The notes beneath the pieces were generated by a model. The model searched no databases. It was not told the DNA's origin and saw only the letters and a program-made list of their open reading frames with translations. The position numbers were made by a program, and so were the translations under genes. Below, piece by piece: positions 57,701-64,000 of a stretch of DNA of 64,000 bases (positions are counted from its first letter, which is position 1; the number at the start of each line of letters is the position of its first letter). The DNA lies in the NCBI RefSeq assembly GCF_963675165.1, contig NC_087377.1, forward strand, positions 4,526,042-4,590,041. Direction: 5' to 3'. The DNA is from Halichondria panicea. Lineage: Eukaryota > Porifera > Demospongiae > Suberitida > Halichondriidae.

Positions 57701-60050
57701 CTCTTGCTCACCGTTACGGACAGCGATGGCGAGATGGCCAAATTCATATTCAATTTCTTCATTCCTCCACCACTTGGTACGTGTAACACCGTGTATATAA
57801 GATGGTGTGTGAAATATACAGTTTGCCAGGGACTATATGTCCACGTCATACAGCTGGTCTGTATATACTAACCACATCTAGACAAAAAATAACCGTCTCA
57901 CTATAACCCTTACTACTATCTAAAAGATTGACGACTTTCTGTTAATTTTGGGCATATCCCATAGCACTTTCTAGACAGGACACAGGACAGAGTATCCAAA
58001 TCCAGGACAACTCCCGGGACAGTTGGCACCTATAAAATTATGCACTGTCTACCACTTAGATAATTCTGCATGGGCACATGCACTTTAAAACATGTTAAAT
58101 GAAACGCATCTTTTGAAATTTCATGTAGAAATGACATAAATTACTGCCATTTTAACACTAAAATACGATGATGCATCTCATAATTATAACATAAGTGTTT
58201 TTGCTGTATAACTGGTTATAGCTATCTGATCATAATGATTTACATTGGCAATGCCCTATATATCTGTATACAATCAGCATAATATTATGCGTCTCTCCGA
58301 AAGTTCTATATTAGTGACGTAGTTGTTACAGTACTCAAGACATGCATGCACATGACAACACATGTACACCTGCATGTATTTTCCTGTCTGATATATTTAA
58401 TATGTAATTATATTATAGCCATGCATGTATCAGAAGAAGAATCGAGGCTATCTTATTTTATGGCCAGCTACGTATGTGAGCATTCTATTTACGTAGCTTA
58501 TATAGTATATATACATGTACGTATATGTATATGTGTGCGTGTATATATACGCATCATTTTACCGTTTCTCCAGGACTTGCTTGTGTGGAGGTGGAGTTCA
58601 ACCCGTTCTTGTATAGATTAATGTGCACAGCTGACAACAGTTTATCGAAACCTCTACTATGTGAGGCAGCCTCAAGTCTCGGCTCTTTCACAGTCGATTG
58701 TGAGTGAAATACTTCCAATTTAGTAACAGACATAATGTACATAACACGTACTGTCTATATATAGTGGTCACCCTTCGGCAGACTGACAGTGGTTGTAATA
58801 AAAAGGTGGCATGCATTATACGTACAGTGAAACGTGATAGCAAGAAGGTTTATGTGCTGCCAAATGCAATGTAGCTATATCATTAGAAGACTATTAGGAG
58901 CATGACTTTATATAGTGTCTAGGTGCATGCATGGTAGCCCTATAAACAGGCCACCTTCCATAATACAGCAAGGTACGTTAATGAGCCCCATGCAAAGTCT
59001 CCATTGCATAATTAATTGTTTGGCTAACCGTTATAAAAGCGAAAACTCGGCCTGGGATCAAGGCTAGCATGGGTATATAATTCATGAGTCTAACTGCTGA
59101 ATAACAGTAACAGATTATACTTGCTATATATTATATTATCATCCTCTAAACTTCCAGGAATCCAATCGTTTGTGTGTTGAATTGGTATAGGGAATAATTA
59201 TATTGATTGACAATTCTTATATATACGATTCTTCTCTACAGGTGGCCAGCTGGATGTAGTCAACACCATCGATGCACCACCTCTCGTGGGTGATGTTGCG
59301 TACACCCTTACGGTATCAGCTGTGGATATCTTTGAGCAGCAAGAATCCGATGTGCTGATGTTCATTCTCCCAGGTATGTGAGTAGGGTTCTATCCAATGG
59401 GGAGGGAGGGGGCAGTACACCATGTATTTATGAAATATAATTATTGCACTTCCTTTATACATTCACCAGAATGTGTCCTGCTGCATGTTTTACCCAGACT
59501 ATAACCATCCCCCCTCTACAGACCCACCCACCCTAGAGCTGCAGTTTAATGATAACACTCCTGATGTCGATGGCAGCAATATTAGAGTCTCCTTTGTTTC
59601 AAACAATCCCCTGGAATCAGCTGTCTGTGCTATCAATGGTCCCAATCCAATCAGTGGATCATGTATGTTCGCACCTCTCAGTTTACTGTCCCACTCGCAG
59701 TGCCACTATATAAACCTCCCTAAAAATTGAGACCGGCCACTTGTATATATATGTAACTGTTGAGACCACTTAGCACTGTCTCTAGAACGTTAACACTATT
59801 GACAACCTCCCTAAATATCTTCAACGCATGACCATCTTTCCTATATACAGGCGATCTCGCTATGGATGGATTCTCTGGTAGTTTTGTCCTTACTCCAGTG
59901 AACAGAGTTACTGCTCGATACATTACTATCACGGCTATGTCTGCAAACAGCCAGACAGCCTCACTAATCAGAGGCGTTCGTTCAGGTATGGTCAATTGTG
60001 TAGTTAACACACACACATGCACACACACACACACGCACACACACACGCAC

Positions 60051-60099
<49 letters not shown>

Positions 60100-61234
60100 G
60101 GCGATTACACAGTGTTCCGCTCATCTCATCAACGAAGGGGTGGTTATCAGCGGCAGCAGTGTAACCGTGGAGTTCACAGTCACTGGGCTAGCCAACTTGG
60201 CTTCAAGTATCTGCATCCTCGGCTCACAAGTGGTGGATCCTTGTAAGCTACATATGCCCAGATATAATTATACTCAGTTAAGCGCATGCATGCATGCACC
60301 TTGTGATACAAGCGTGTTAGATCCTCGCTAATTAAGCCGAGTACTTTGGAGTAAAAATTGTAATCTTTAGCCTTAAGACTAAGACGTACAATAAAGATTG
60401 TACATGACATGCACTGTACAGTGACATGTACAGTGTAATGTCACACCAAATTTTGACCCATGTGTTCATAGATTTTTAATTTAGTGCCTGCGCTCTTTTT
60501 TTGACAGCTCTCTTTATCTTTAGACAAATTCCTGGGTATAGGTACCATACATGCATAGACAGGATAGTGAAAGTCTGAAGGGTACCGTAATTGATGTAAT
60601 TACAGCGCCACCATAATTTAAGCGCCACGTCAGCATCAGCATAATTTTTGAGGCCCTAAATGAAGCGCCTACTGTTGCTGTAATTTTTTGGGCACTTATA
60701 AAAAGGCTTGTTTGAGACATCAAGGCCATCATCCTGCATCTTTGACTTCCTTCACACTTCTGAACAGTTGCATGTCTAACCCGGAGCTACATTCAATATA
60801 TTGTTCACACGTTACTCAGCTTTCAAGGGTGCAGCTATAGTCTAGCAAGTGAAACTGAGCTAGACCACACCTATTTCCTCTACAAATTCTATACTAGCTG
60901 TAGAACACAAGCACCATAATTTAGGCGCCAGCTGGGCTGAATGCACTTTTTTTGTGTTCTAAAAGATGCGCCACTCAGAAGTGGAATCTTATTTATTTTT
61001 ATGAGGGTCTAAATTAACGTGACAGTATATACTCACGTTATATTAATTGTATTAGTCAAATATTATAATTATATACTCTCCACATGAACTTCCTTCCTCC
61101 CACACTCAGGTACGAGCCCAGTAACATTCGATAATGTGATCCAAGCAGAATTCCAGGGAGGGTTAGTTATTCGGCCTAATGACCCTGATCGTCTCTGCAG
61201 CAGGACCATAAGTCGTTTGGTAACGCTCGTCTAA
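31249..61234 (+). CDS. Giant secreted Ig / NIDO-AMOP-VWD / EGF / Calx-beta / Sushi protein
   Basis: About 45 exons and about 2,700 codons; every predicted GT-AG junction I checked keeps frame, from ATG 31249 to TAA 61232-61234. Order: signal peptide; short Cys-rich exon; unknown N-terminal region; tandem Ig-like regions; NIDO; AMOP; VWD; a spacer domain; EGF-like domains including eight symmetric exons; two Calx-beta; two Sushi/CCP units each followed by a related beta-rich module; Cys-rich C-terminus. NIDO-AMOP-VWD is the core of MUC4/SUSD2-type proteins; Calx-beta repeats occur in sponge aggregation factors. No transmembrane helix is seen near the C-terminus, so secretion into the matrix is likely. 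Numerous NxS/T sequons. Function in adhesion, barrier or recognition is inference. The single-gene model rests on phase continuity; transcripts could split it. Confidence 0.8.
31978..32054. mobile_element. 61-bp hairpin element with 8-bp direct repeat
   Basis: Element 31986-32046 carries the stem GGATCAGCCCC / GGGGCTGATCC and outer TCTCATG..CATGAGA, ending CCGCTA. It is bounded by GGTACGTG at 31978-31985 and 32047-32054. The left end lacks the sequence matching CCGCTA, so the element may be truncated. Confidence 0.55.
32060..33340. repeat. Diverged tandem repeats of about 200 bp
   Basis: The block AGTGCATTTTCTAAGTTTCT, then TTCCGTGTGAATCTTTAATC and AAGTCAATCGTTCACTACTC-type sequence, recurs near 32075-32140, 32330-32420, 32510-32600 and 33130-33330, each with a GATAGGTTTTAGGAGTG-like lead. 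Noncoding. Confidence 0.65.
33755..33868. repeat. AGGAAGTTTC foldback, copy 1
   Basis: Starts TTTAGGAAGTTTCTACATGA and ends in an inverse copy (AAACTTCCTA). Between lie paired GAAGCCC/GGGCTTC-type blocks. The same structure with better arms is at 35701-35820. Confidence 0.6.
33920..34697 (+). mobile_element. Dispersed element 'CCTCGGTG', copy 3, interrupted by a MULE-like MITE
   Basis: Begins CTTCGGTGCGCATGCGCAAG and ends CCACCGAGGCATCAGCACC. Internal blocks match copy 1 (GTTAGCTCTG, ATTGGTAGCTGCAAGAGTGA, TTGGCATCGATCGTTTTTAA). Split by 34157-34502. Confidence 0.75.
34148..34511. mobile_element. MULE-like MITE nested in dispersed copy 3, 9-bp duplication
   Basis: Element 34157-34502 starts TAGTCGGGCGCTGCCGCC and ends GGCGGCGACGCTCGACTA. 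Arms also pair over GAGGTCGGGAATCAAGCC and CTATCCACAGTTTTGTTCTG. It is bounded by GGCTCTGCT at 34148-34156 and 34503-34511. Copy 1 of the host repeat (near 15957-15964) shows the unduplicated site. It lies only a few bases from the site used by the other nested MITE. Confidence 0.9.
35030..35186. mobile_element. 157-bp foldback element with TGTGACAGG ends
   Basis: Begins TGTGACAGGCTCTGGGAAAA and ends TTTTCCCAGAGCCTGTCACA. Arms of about 36 bp are nearly perfect. No clear target duplication. Confidence 0.7.
35701..35822. repeat. AGGAAGTTTC foldback, copy 2
   Basis: Arms TTTAGGAAGTTTCTACATGA and TTAGAAGCCCAAAGGGCT pair with AGCCCTGAGGACTTCTAA and CATGTGGAAACTTCCTAAA. Both copies are in the same intron. 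Confidence 0.7.
36399..38055 (+). CDS. N-terminal exons of the giant gene (Cys-rich plus unknown region)
   Basis: Exon 36399-36455 encodes [18 protein letters not shown], a small cysteine cluster. Exon 37258-38055 is the longest of the gene, 266 codons, with several N-glycosylation sequons and alternating hydrophobic strands ([29 protein letters not shown]), ending RRAPT. I do not recognise a named family for this exon; it may be two beta-sandwich domains. Confidence 0.8.
36765..37196. mobile_element. Pogo/Tigger-like MITE, TA duplication
   Basis: Element 36767-37194 begins CAGTAGACTCTCGTTAATCC and ends GGAATAGCGAGAGTCTACTG, with TA on both sides. Inner repeats of GTGGCTG and TGGCCGG occur near both ends. 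No transposase ORF. Confidence 0.8.
38375..38830 (-). CDS. Possible small antisense gene, two exons
   Basis: On the minus strand an open stretch (38830 down to about 38560) encodes a Ser/Pro/Gln/Arg-rich peptide with [22 protein letters not shown] and [13 protein letters not shown]. It ends at a good donor (AAAG|GTAAGC) near 38557. About 65 bp further, after TTGCTGAACAG, a second open stretch has similar composition ([20 protein letters not shown]) and ends with a stop near 38374. The two do not join in phase with the simplest sites. It is embedded in an intron of the giant gene on the opposite strand. It could be a lineage gene or chance. Confidence 0.22.
38925..39005. repeat. Hairpin, GGTTTATGACAGTAAACC arms
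   Basis: GGGTTTATGACAGTAAACC pairs with GGTTTACTGTCATAAACCC across a loop that contains a smaller hairpin. Similar in plan to the hairpins of 4978-5878 and 16507-17149 but unrelated in sequence. Confidence 0.7.
39755..39850. repeat. Palindrome, CGTCAAGGCAGTAATTGCACGT arms
   Basis: The block CGTCAAGGCAGTAATTGCACG (20-21 bases) has its inverse 40 bases on, and part of the motif (GTGCAATTACTG) is repeated again. Intronic. Confidence 0.6.
39928..42137 (+). CDS. Tandem Ig-like exons of the giant gene
   Basis: Exons 39928-40051, 40545-40762, 40990-41283, 41408-41716 and 41808-42137. Each domain has the Ig pattern of paired cysteines and C-terminal YxC or Fx[36 protein letters not shown] (cysteines replaced); [38 protein letters not shown]. 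Four Ig-like domains are therefore likely, one without the disulphide pair. N-glycosylation sites are frequent. Likely ligand-contact or spacer domains. Confidence 0.72.
40134..40478. mobile_element. TIR element, TTGTCAA ends
   Basis: Left TTGTCAAAGTAATGCCTCAC and CTCCCCCTACCAGGGATAG; right CTAATCCCCGGTAGGGG and GGTGGGGCATTAGATTGACAA. Arms of about 38 bp. It lies between two Ig exons. Confidence 0.65.
42295..43988 (+). CDS. NIDO and AMOP domains of the giant gene
   Basis: Exons 42295-42437, 42585-42920, 43185-43708 and 43789-43988. [40 protein letters not shown], then [17 protein letters not shown] and GYNINPAS, the nidogen-type order. AMOP follows: [46 protein letters not shown] and AMOP next to VWD define the MUC4/SUSD2/ISM-like adhesion module. 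All expected AMOP cysteines that I can place are present. Confidence 0.88.
43989..45038. other. AMOP-VWD intron with a 60-bp micro-element
   Basis: About 1 kb with no exon. It contains the micro-element at 44460-44519 and ends in a CA-rich tract that runs into the acceptor at 45037-45038. A short open stretch at 44245-44496 has no recognisable family. Confidence 0.45.
44451..44528. mobile_element. 60-bp micro-element with near-perfect 9-bp duplication
   Basis: Element 44460-44519 starts TAACCTCGATCCTAGGCCGC and ends GTGAAGGAGGCTT. Flanks are TATGAAATC (44451-44459) and TACGAAATC (44520-44528), one mismatch. It is the same element as 63579-63631, with different flanks, so it moved in this minimal form. 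Confidence 0.75.
45039..47316 (+). CDS. VWD domain and following spacer domain of the giant gene
   Basis: Exons 45039-45241, 45325-45556, 45893-46006, 46612-46857 and 47045-47316. [23 protein letters not shown], then [18 protein letters not shown], a clear GDPH start and GNYNGD end. VGLSW across the 46006/46612 junction and SLFTYPEG follow, as in SUSD2/MUC4. The last exon encodes [20 protein letters not shown] and a cadherin- or Ig-like strand pattern. VWD domains commonly mediate disulphide-linked multimerisation. Confidence 0.85.
47455..47640. mobile_element. MITE 'CCGCGAA', copy 2
   Basis: Left GAGGGTATAATTATATTATG and TCCGCGGTTTCGC; right ATTCCGCGAAAGTTTATACC then CTC. The ends GAGGGTATA and TATACCCTC are inverse. 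A partial copy lies at 25770-25915. Confidence 0.6.
47750..53029 (+). CDS. EGF-like domain array of the giant gene
   Basis: Exons 47750-47849 and 47970-48125 form a degenerate EGF-like pair ([26 protein letters not shown]). Eight symmetric phase-1 exons follow, each one EGF domain: 48334-48450, 48668-48790, 48885-49010, 49223-49336, 49687-49830, 51738-51863, 52519-52644 and 52904-53029. Seven start with the calcium-binding motif D-I/T-N/D-E-C; the third (VDPVAMC) lacks it. 51738 and 52519 are nearly identical. Calcium-binding EGF arrays form rigid rods that hold adhesion domains apart. Confidence 0.9.
49425..49530. repeat. Dispersed repeat, copy 3 of 4
   Basis: GGGCCTCATGCAAAGTCTCC, GACCTGTGTTAGTAG and TAGGCCACC match the copies at 1850-1960 and 58930-59010. 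Intronic. Confidence 0.5.
49868..50042. mobile_element. MITE with 'TAACTCGCTA' end, copy 2
   Basis: Shares GATAGAATAATTTCGTA and AATAACTCGCTATA with 20805-21000. It lies between EGF exons. Confidence 0.45.
50208..50262 (+). pseudogene. Remnant of a duplicated EGF exon
   Basis: GTGTGACCCTTGTTACTCTG then GTGATGGAACTGAGTACATG and the donor GGTGAGTGAG match the second half of exon 52519-52644. The first half, including the DIDEC start, is missing, and the last cysteine is changed to tyrosine (TGC to TAC). It is skipped in the intact reading frame. Confidence 0.75.
50488..51424. mobile_element. ~0.94-kb TIR element between EGF exons
   Basis: Left TACCGTTACTCTACCGAGAT then TACGCCCA; right TGGGCATAATCTCGGTAG and AATACGGTA. 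Secondary inverse blocks include TTTCGAAATTAAGCCCA near the right end. No coding region is seen. Confidence 0.65.
53110..53157. repeat. Hairpin, TTCTCCAAG arms
   Basis: TTCTCCAAG and ATGTCCTCTAC pair with GTAGAGGACAT and CTTGGAGAA, forming a stem of about 21 bp with a 4-6 base loop. Intronic. No flanking duplication. Confidence 0.7.
53222..53289. repeat. (CA)n microsatellite ending in a splice acceptor
   Basis: About 32 CA units run directly into the acceptor CACAG|A of exon 53290-53415. Confidence 0.9.
53290..55029 (+). CDS. Two Calx-beta domains of the giant gene
   Basis: Exons 53290-53415, 53738-53941, 54120-54278 and 54817-55029. Domain 1: [19 protein letters not shown], ending [14 protein letters not shown] and VIVVDDD. 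Domain 2: [59 protein letters not shown], ending VIVTIIDDD. The terminal DDD and D-xx-xE-xNE motifs bind calcium in Calx-beta domains. Calx-beta arrays are known from sponge aggregation factors and integrin beta-4. Confidence 0.85.
54730..54810. repeat. Two (CA)n tracts separated by CTGGCCTC
   Basis: Two CA runs (about 54731-54772 and 54782-54808) are each preceded by a CTGGCCTC(CA) motif, i.e. a duplicated unit. They end next to the acceptor of exon 54817-55029. Confidence 0.9.
55326..57776 (+). CDS. Two Sushi/CCP units, each paired with a beta-rich module
   Basis: Unit 1: Sushi exons 55326-55407 and 55506-55600 ([44 protein letters not shown]), then 55842-55976 and 56078-56194. Unit 2: Sushi exons 56599-56695 and 56873-56967 ([25 protein letters not shown]), then 57417-57554 and 57642-57776. 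The partner modules match each other ([14 protein letters not shown] with [28 protein letters not shown] with [12 protein letters not shown]), so the whole Sushi-plus-module unit was duplicated. Four exons per unit with the same phases. Confidence 0.85.
56987..57240. mobile_element. TIR element with GTTTACACGAGGCC ends
   Basis: Left CCGTTTACACGAGGCCTTCA; right GATTGGCCTCGTGTAAACGAGG. A related single motif (CCCCGTTTACACAAGGGATT) is at 911-930. Intronic. Confidence 0.6.
58574..61234 (+). CDS. C-terminal exons of the giant gene
   Basis: Exons 58574-58699, 59242-59373, 59522-59662, 59851-59985, 60099-60242 and 61110-61234. Beta-rich, with cysteines about once per exon ([44 protein letters not shown]). 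The pattern resembles the module after the Sushi domains but I cannot name a family. No hydrophobic anchor; ends [10 protein letters not shown] then TAA. The last acceptor is CACTCAG|G at 61109. Confidence 0.7.
58930..59010. repeat. Dispersed repeat, copy 4 of 4
   Basis: CAGGCCACCTTCCATAATAC, AGCAAGG and GAGCCCCATGCAAAGTCTCC match the other copies. Intronic. Confidence 0.5.
60007..60098. repeat. (CA)n microsatellite ending in a splice acceptor
   Basis: An imperfect CA tract of about 90 bp ends in the acceptor CACAG|G of exon 60099-60242. ORFs through it on both strands are repeat artefacts. Confidence 0.9.
60585..61010 (-). mobile_element. Dispersed 'GCGCCA' element, copy 2, inverted
   Basis: Inverse of 19742-20100: TAAAAAGGCTTGTTTGAGAC, GGCGCCAGCTGGGCTGAATG and GATGCGCCACTCAGAAGTGG. 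The left end keeps TACCGTAATTGATGTAATTA and CAGCGCCACCATAATTTAAG. It fills most of the last intron of the giant gene. Confidence 0.65.
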
Positions 61235-62500
61235 GAGAAACTGTGAACTAGCTAGAATTATCATTACAATCATTATAGAGTTAGTTGTATATTGCAGAAC
61301 ACAGCTGTATGGTAGAAGAACAACTGGTATAGATTTAGATCATTTTTATTCTCATCCTTGTAACATTTTAAAAGTGTGCTTCTTAAAGTCATAATAGTAG
61401 TATTATTACATGCATGCATGTTATACATACTATAATCTCATTAAATACTAAGTTATAATTATAGGGAAGGAGATCATCAAACAAATATAAATGAGCTATA
61501 AATAAATTTTTATCCTGGGACTGCGTCCTGAAGATCACAATATTACTCCATTACTTAGCGCTACAGCACAGCAGAGAGGATATAATTATATATATTCGAC
61601 AAATTCGTGGCACTATACATGTACAATTTAATTTGTATAGGGTATATGCTGGCTTTCAGATGAGTCCATACGCTGTAGTATCTTATAGTGTCATCAGCGA
61701 AAAGGTATAATTATACTTGGGTTGGCTATATAATTATATACATGTCCAGTATAGGTACGTCGACGTCATTCACATCCATAATTATAATAGGTCTGAAAAA
61801 GCAGAGGTCCAAATACACATCCCTGCATGCATGTGGTACACTGAAATCACAGGCCTGGGCAAATTAGCTAGGTTGTTAAAACTATAGTAATTATATAAGG
61901 TGGCACTGGGTATACGGCCACTTCGATGACCTGAATTCGAACCAGAACCACAAGTATATAATTATATAAAATACCCATGCATGCAGTTATACCTATGAGC
62001 CAAAGCTTAAAGTATATATTTAGTATAATTATGACTATATATATATGGCTGAGAGGAATGAGAGCATTGAATTTGGGATAAACTGGATCTGTTCTTCAGA
62101 AAACAAAATTGTTGCTTGTTCATAATTATTATTTAGACGAATAAAGGTGTTATACAAAAGCCTCAAGGACTTTTGAAAGAATTGGTATAGAAGAGATATT
62201 CATTCAAGGGTTCAGCTAGTACATCCGCACACACTTTAAGGTTCTTTTACACAACTGCTTGCTGTTTTGGGACTTGTGGTGTTTTCCTTCAGTGCATTCC
62301 TCACAAAATTCAATATCAGTGGATACAATCACACTGCAGACCATCGACTAGCTTTCTTTGAGCTAACTTTTGGTGTCCAAACCTTCGATGCCAAAGTGTC
62401 TGAGATAGTTTCTAACTTGTCCAATTGACCTGTTCTCCACCTGCTCATCAAATCTTACAACTCAAATAGTAGAGGTTTCCTACTTTTGAGGCTACAGCTA
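61235..62500. other. Intergenic, no gene seen
   Basis: AT-rich sequence after the giant gene with frequent ATAATTATA motifs. A possible AATAAA lies at 61501, about 265 bp after the stop. I recognise no ORF or structured RNA. Confidence 0.4.
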
Positions 62501-62559
62501 AAATTCGTTTCGTTGTTCCGAAAATCCGACATTCGCTATTATCAAATTCGACTGTATTT

Positions 62560-63215
62560 CTTCTTTCAGCAGCTTTTTGAAACACTCAGTAAATTATGAG
62601 ATAAACCTGGAACATACAGGAAGACAGCTCAAAGTCCTTCGCACTGACAATGGTGATGAATTTACCTCAACCGAGTTTGAGAGATAGAGAGTATCAAACA
62701 TGAGAAGACTGTATCGAAAACCCCGGAATAAAACAGAGTTGCTGAAAGACAAAACAGAATTCTAGTTGAAACTATTTGATACATGTTAGCAGATTCCAAG
62801 TTACCACACAAATTCTGGGCAGAAGCCCTATCTACTGCTGCTGCGTAATTGCAGTCCAACAAGAGCTCTACCAGGAATAACCCCCTATGAAGCCTGGATG
62901 AACACAAAGCCCAACGTCAAACATTTGCGTGTAAAATTTAGTTGTGATGCTTTCTCTCACGTGCCCAGAGACGAGATACAGAAACTAGACTCAAAGTCAA
63001 GGAAGTTGGAAAAGAAACCAAAGGATATCGACTGTACGATATCAAACGGGGAAATGTCGTCTTTAACGAGAAAAACGAGCCGAACAGCAAGTAGTCGAAG
63101 TCGAGAACAGGAGACATTTTGTAGAACTTGAATTATGTGATGACACAGACTTTGCTCCTGAATCAACAGAGGAGGTAGAACCTGTACCAGCTGAACCACC
63201 TCTTAACAGATAATT
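62560..63215 (+). pseudogene. Ty1/copia-type retrotransposon integrase fragment
   Basis: In two or three plus frames: LRTDNGDEFTSTEFE, then FWAEALSTA-like and PTRALPGITPYEAWM segments, NTKPNVKHLRVKF, VPRDEIQKLDSKSRK, a DCTISNGEMSSLT-type segment and ESTEEVEPVPAEPP. These are the integrase core and C-terminal landmarks of copia-group pol. There are in-frame stops and frame changes. Reverse transcriptase, RNase H and clear LTRs are not seen, so it is a truncated, inactive copy. Confidence 0.8.
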
Positions 63216-63569
63216 TATGTTGACAAAGTGACGCAATCGAGATCAATTTGAGAAACTTCGAAACATGGCAGGACTCAGAATCATACCTGATCTTGAACAT
63301 TCTGATCAAAATGAGGAGGAGTGTTGCTGTTGTTGGAACTATACGCTTTATCATAATGGAACTGTATCTGTACCTGTACTAATAGAACTGTACCTGTACT
63401 GTTTATGTGTGCTATAGACATAACTGTAGATAACTGTAGGTGTTATAGGTAGAGAAGTGTACAATAACTATAACTGTTTAGTGTCTTATTCTATATAATG
63501 GTTCTGTTCTGTAACATGTTTTAGTCTGGTGCATTTGTCTTTTGACGTAAACTTAAAGTTCTTGAACTA

Positions 63570-63640
63570 GCTTATGCTTAGCCTCAATCCCAGGCCGCAC
63601 TTCACTTAGGGAAGGCCGGTGAAGGAGGCTAGCTTATGCT
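63570..63640. mobile_element. 53-bp micro-element with perfect 9-bp duplication
   Basis: Element 63579-63631 begins TAGCCTCAATCCCAGGCCGC and ends GGTGAAGGAGGCTA. It is bounded by GCTTATGCT at 63570-63578 and 63632-63640. Its right end is the inverse of the left end of the 202-bp element 27469-27670 (TAGCCTCCTTC), and it is the sister of 44460-44519. Confidence 0.85.
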
Positions 63641-63667
63641 ATACGCATTGTATAGTTGCTCTGCAAC

Positions 63668-64000
63668 AATTATAGTGATTACAGTGATTCGTGACATCAT
63701 TACAAAGACATCATTCTCTTAGTGCTTTCACTTTCTAGATACACTTTGCAGCCCACTACCCAAAATTGAAGTCAGTTTGTGACATGCAGCTTGTTGCAGA
63801 AATCTGCACATGAATCGGGCGAGGTAGAAGATATCAAAATTTTACGAGAATCATTCAGCTAAATGTGTAGAACGCAAAATAGAAGCCAAAACAAGTGCTT
63901 TCATTTTACACATCTAGATCTATACCCACAAACTTTTATAAGTTCTTTGAACGCACACAGCAACAGTGTTAGTGGTAGGGATGCCATTGTCCACTTGCAT
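63668..64000 (+). repeat. Dispersed repeat, second copy, cut by the window edge
   Basis: Same blocks in the same order as 30535-30845, with an extra internal piece of about 45 bp (ATCGGGCGAGGTAGAAGATA). It continues past the right end of the window. Confidence 0.7.

Noticed and set aside
59720-60331. ORFs of about 100-134 codons through a CA tract
   Set aside because: They read through the microsatellite; the real exons 59851-59985 and 60099-60242 use defined splice sites.
1-64000. tRNA and rRNA genes
   Set aside because: No box A/box B pair with a cloverleaf and no rRNA core sequence was recognised on either strand; a covariance-model scan could still find a tRNA.

Overview
This is eukaryotic, metazoan DNA. 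Genes are split into many short exons with GT-AG introns, and introns and intergenic DNA are AT-rich and packed with foldback elements and microsatellites. The domain mix points to a sponge (demosponge-like) genome: an adhesion GPCR with a hormone-receptor-like motif, an ankyrin/Roc-COR/Death-domain gene family, and a giant secreted Ig-NIDO-AMOP-VWD-EGF-Calx-beta-Sushi protein. The taxon is an inference; no rRNA or mitochondrial marker is present. All recognised host genes lie on the + strand.

Layout. (1) 130-6530: 3' part of an adhesion GPCR gene with HormR-like motif, GAIN domain, intact GPS, seven TM helices and tail; the first exons lie left of the window. (2) 7876-17711: a gene encoding ankyrin repeats, a Roc-like GTPase with COR-like region, an Ig-like segment and two Death domains. 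Its large GTPase/COR exon carries several frameshifts, so the gene looks like a recent pseudogene or damaged allele. (3) 21056-25579: a tandem paralogue of the ankyrin half only, with no start exon and no GTPase exon found. (4) 27390-28555 on the - strand: a degenerate reverse transcriptase. (5) 31249-61234: one very large gene of about 45 exons and about 2,700 codons, reading-frame intact at every junction I checked, for a secreted modular extracellular protein. (6) 62560-63215: a broken Ty1/copia-type integrase fragment.

The rest is dominated by non-autonomous DNA elements. The most striking group has long terminal inverted repeats beginning TAG and ending CTA, flanked by perfect 9-bp target duplications (7409-7634, 15969-16254, 27469-27670, 34157-34502). 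It includes micro-elements of only 46-60 bp that keep the same duplication signature (20191-20236, 44460-44519, 63579-63631). Two of the larger ones are nested at neighbouring points in two copies of another repeat, so each copy gives the empty site for the other. TA-flanked mariner/pogo-like MITEs and several long palindromes occur as well.

Functionally, the GPCR and the giant secreted protein belong to cell-surface and extracellular-matrix biology. The Ank-Roc-COR-Death genes look like intracellular signalling or innate-immune adaptors. No co-regulation between them can be seen in the sequence.
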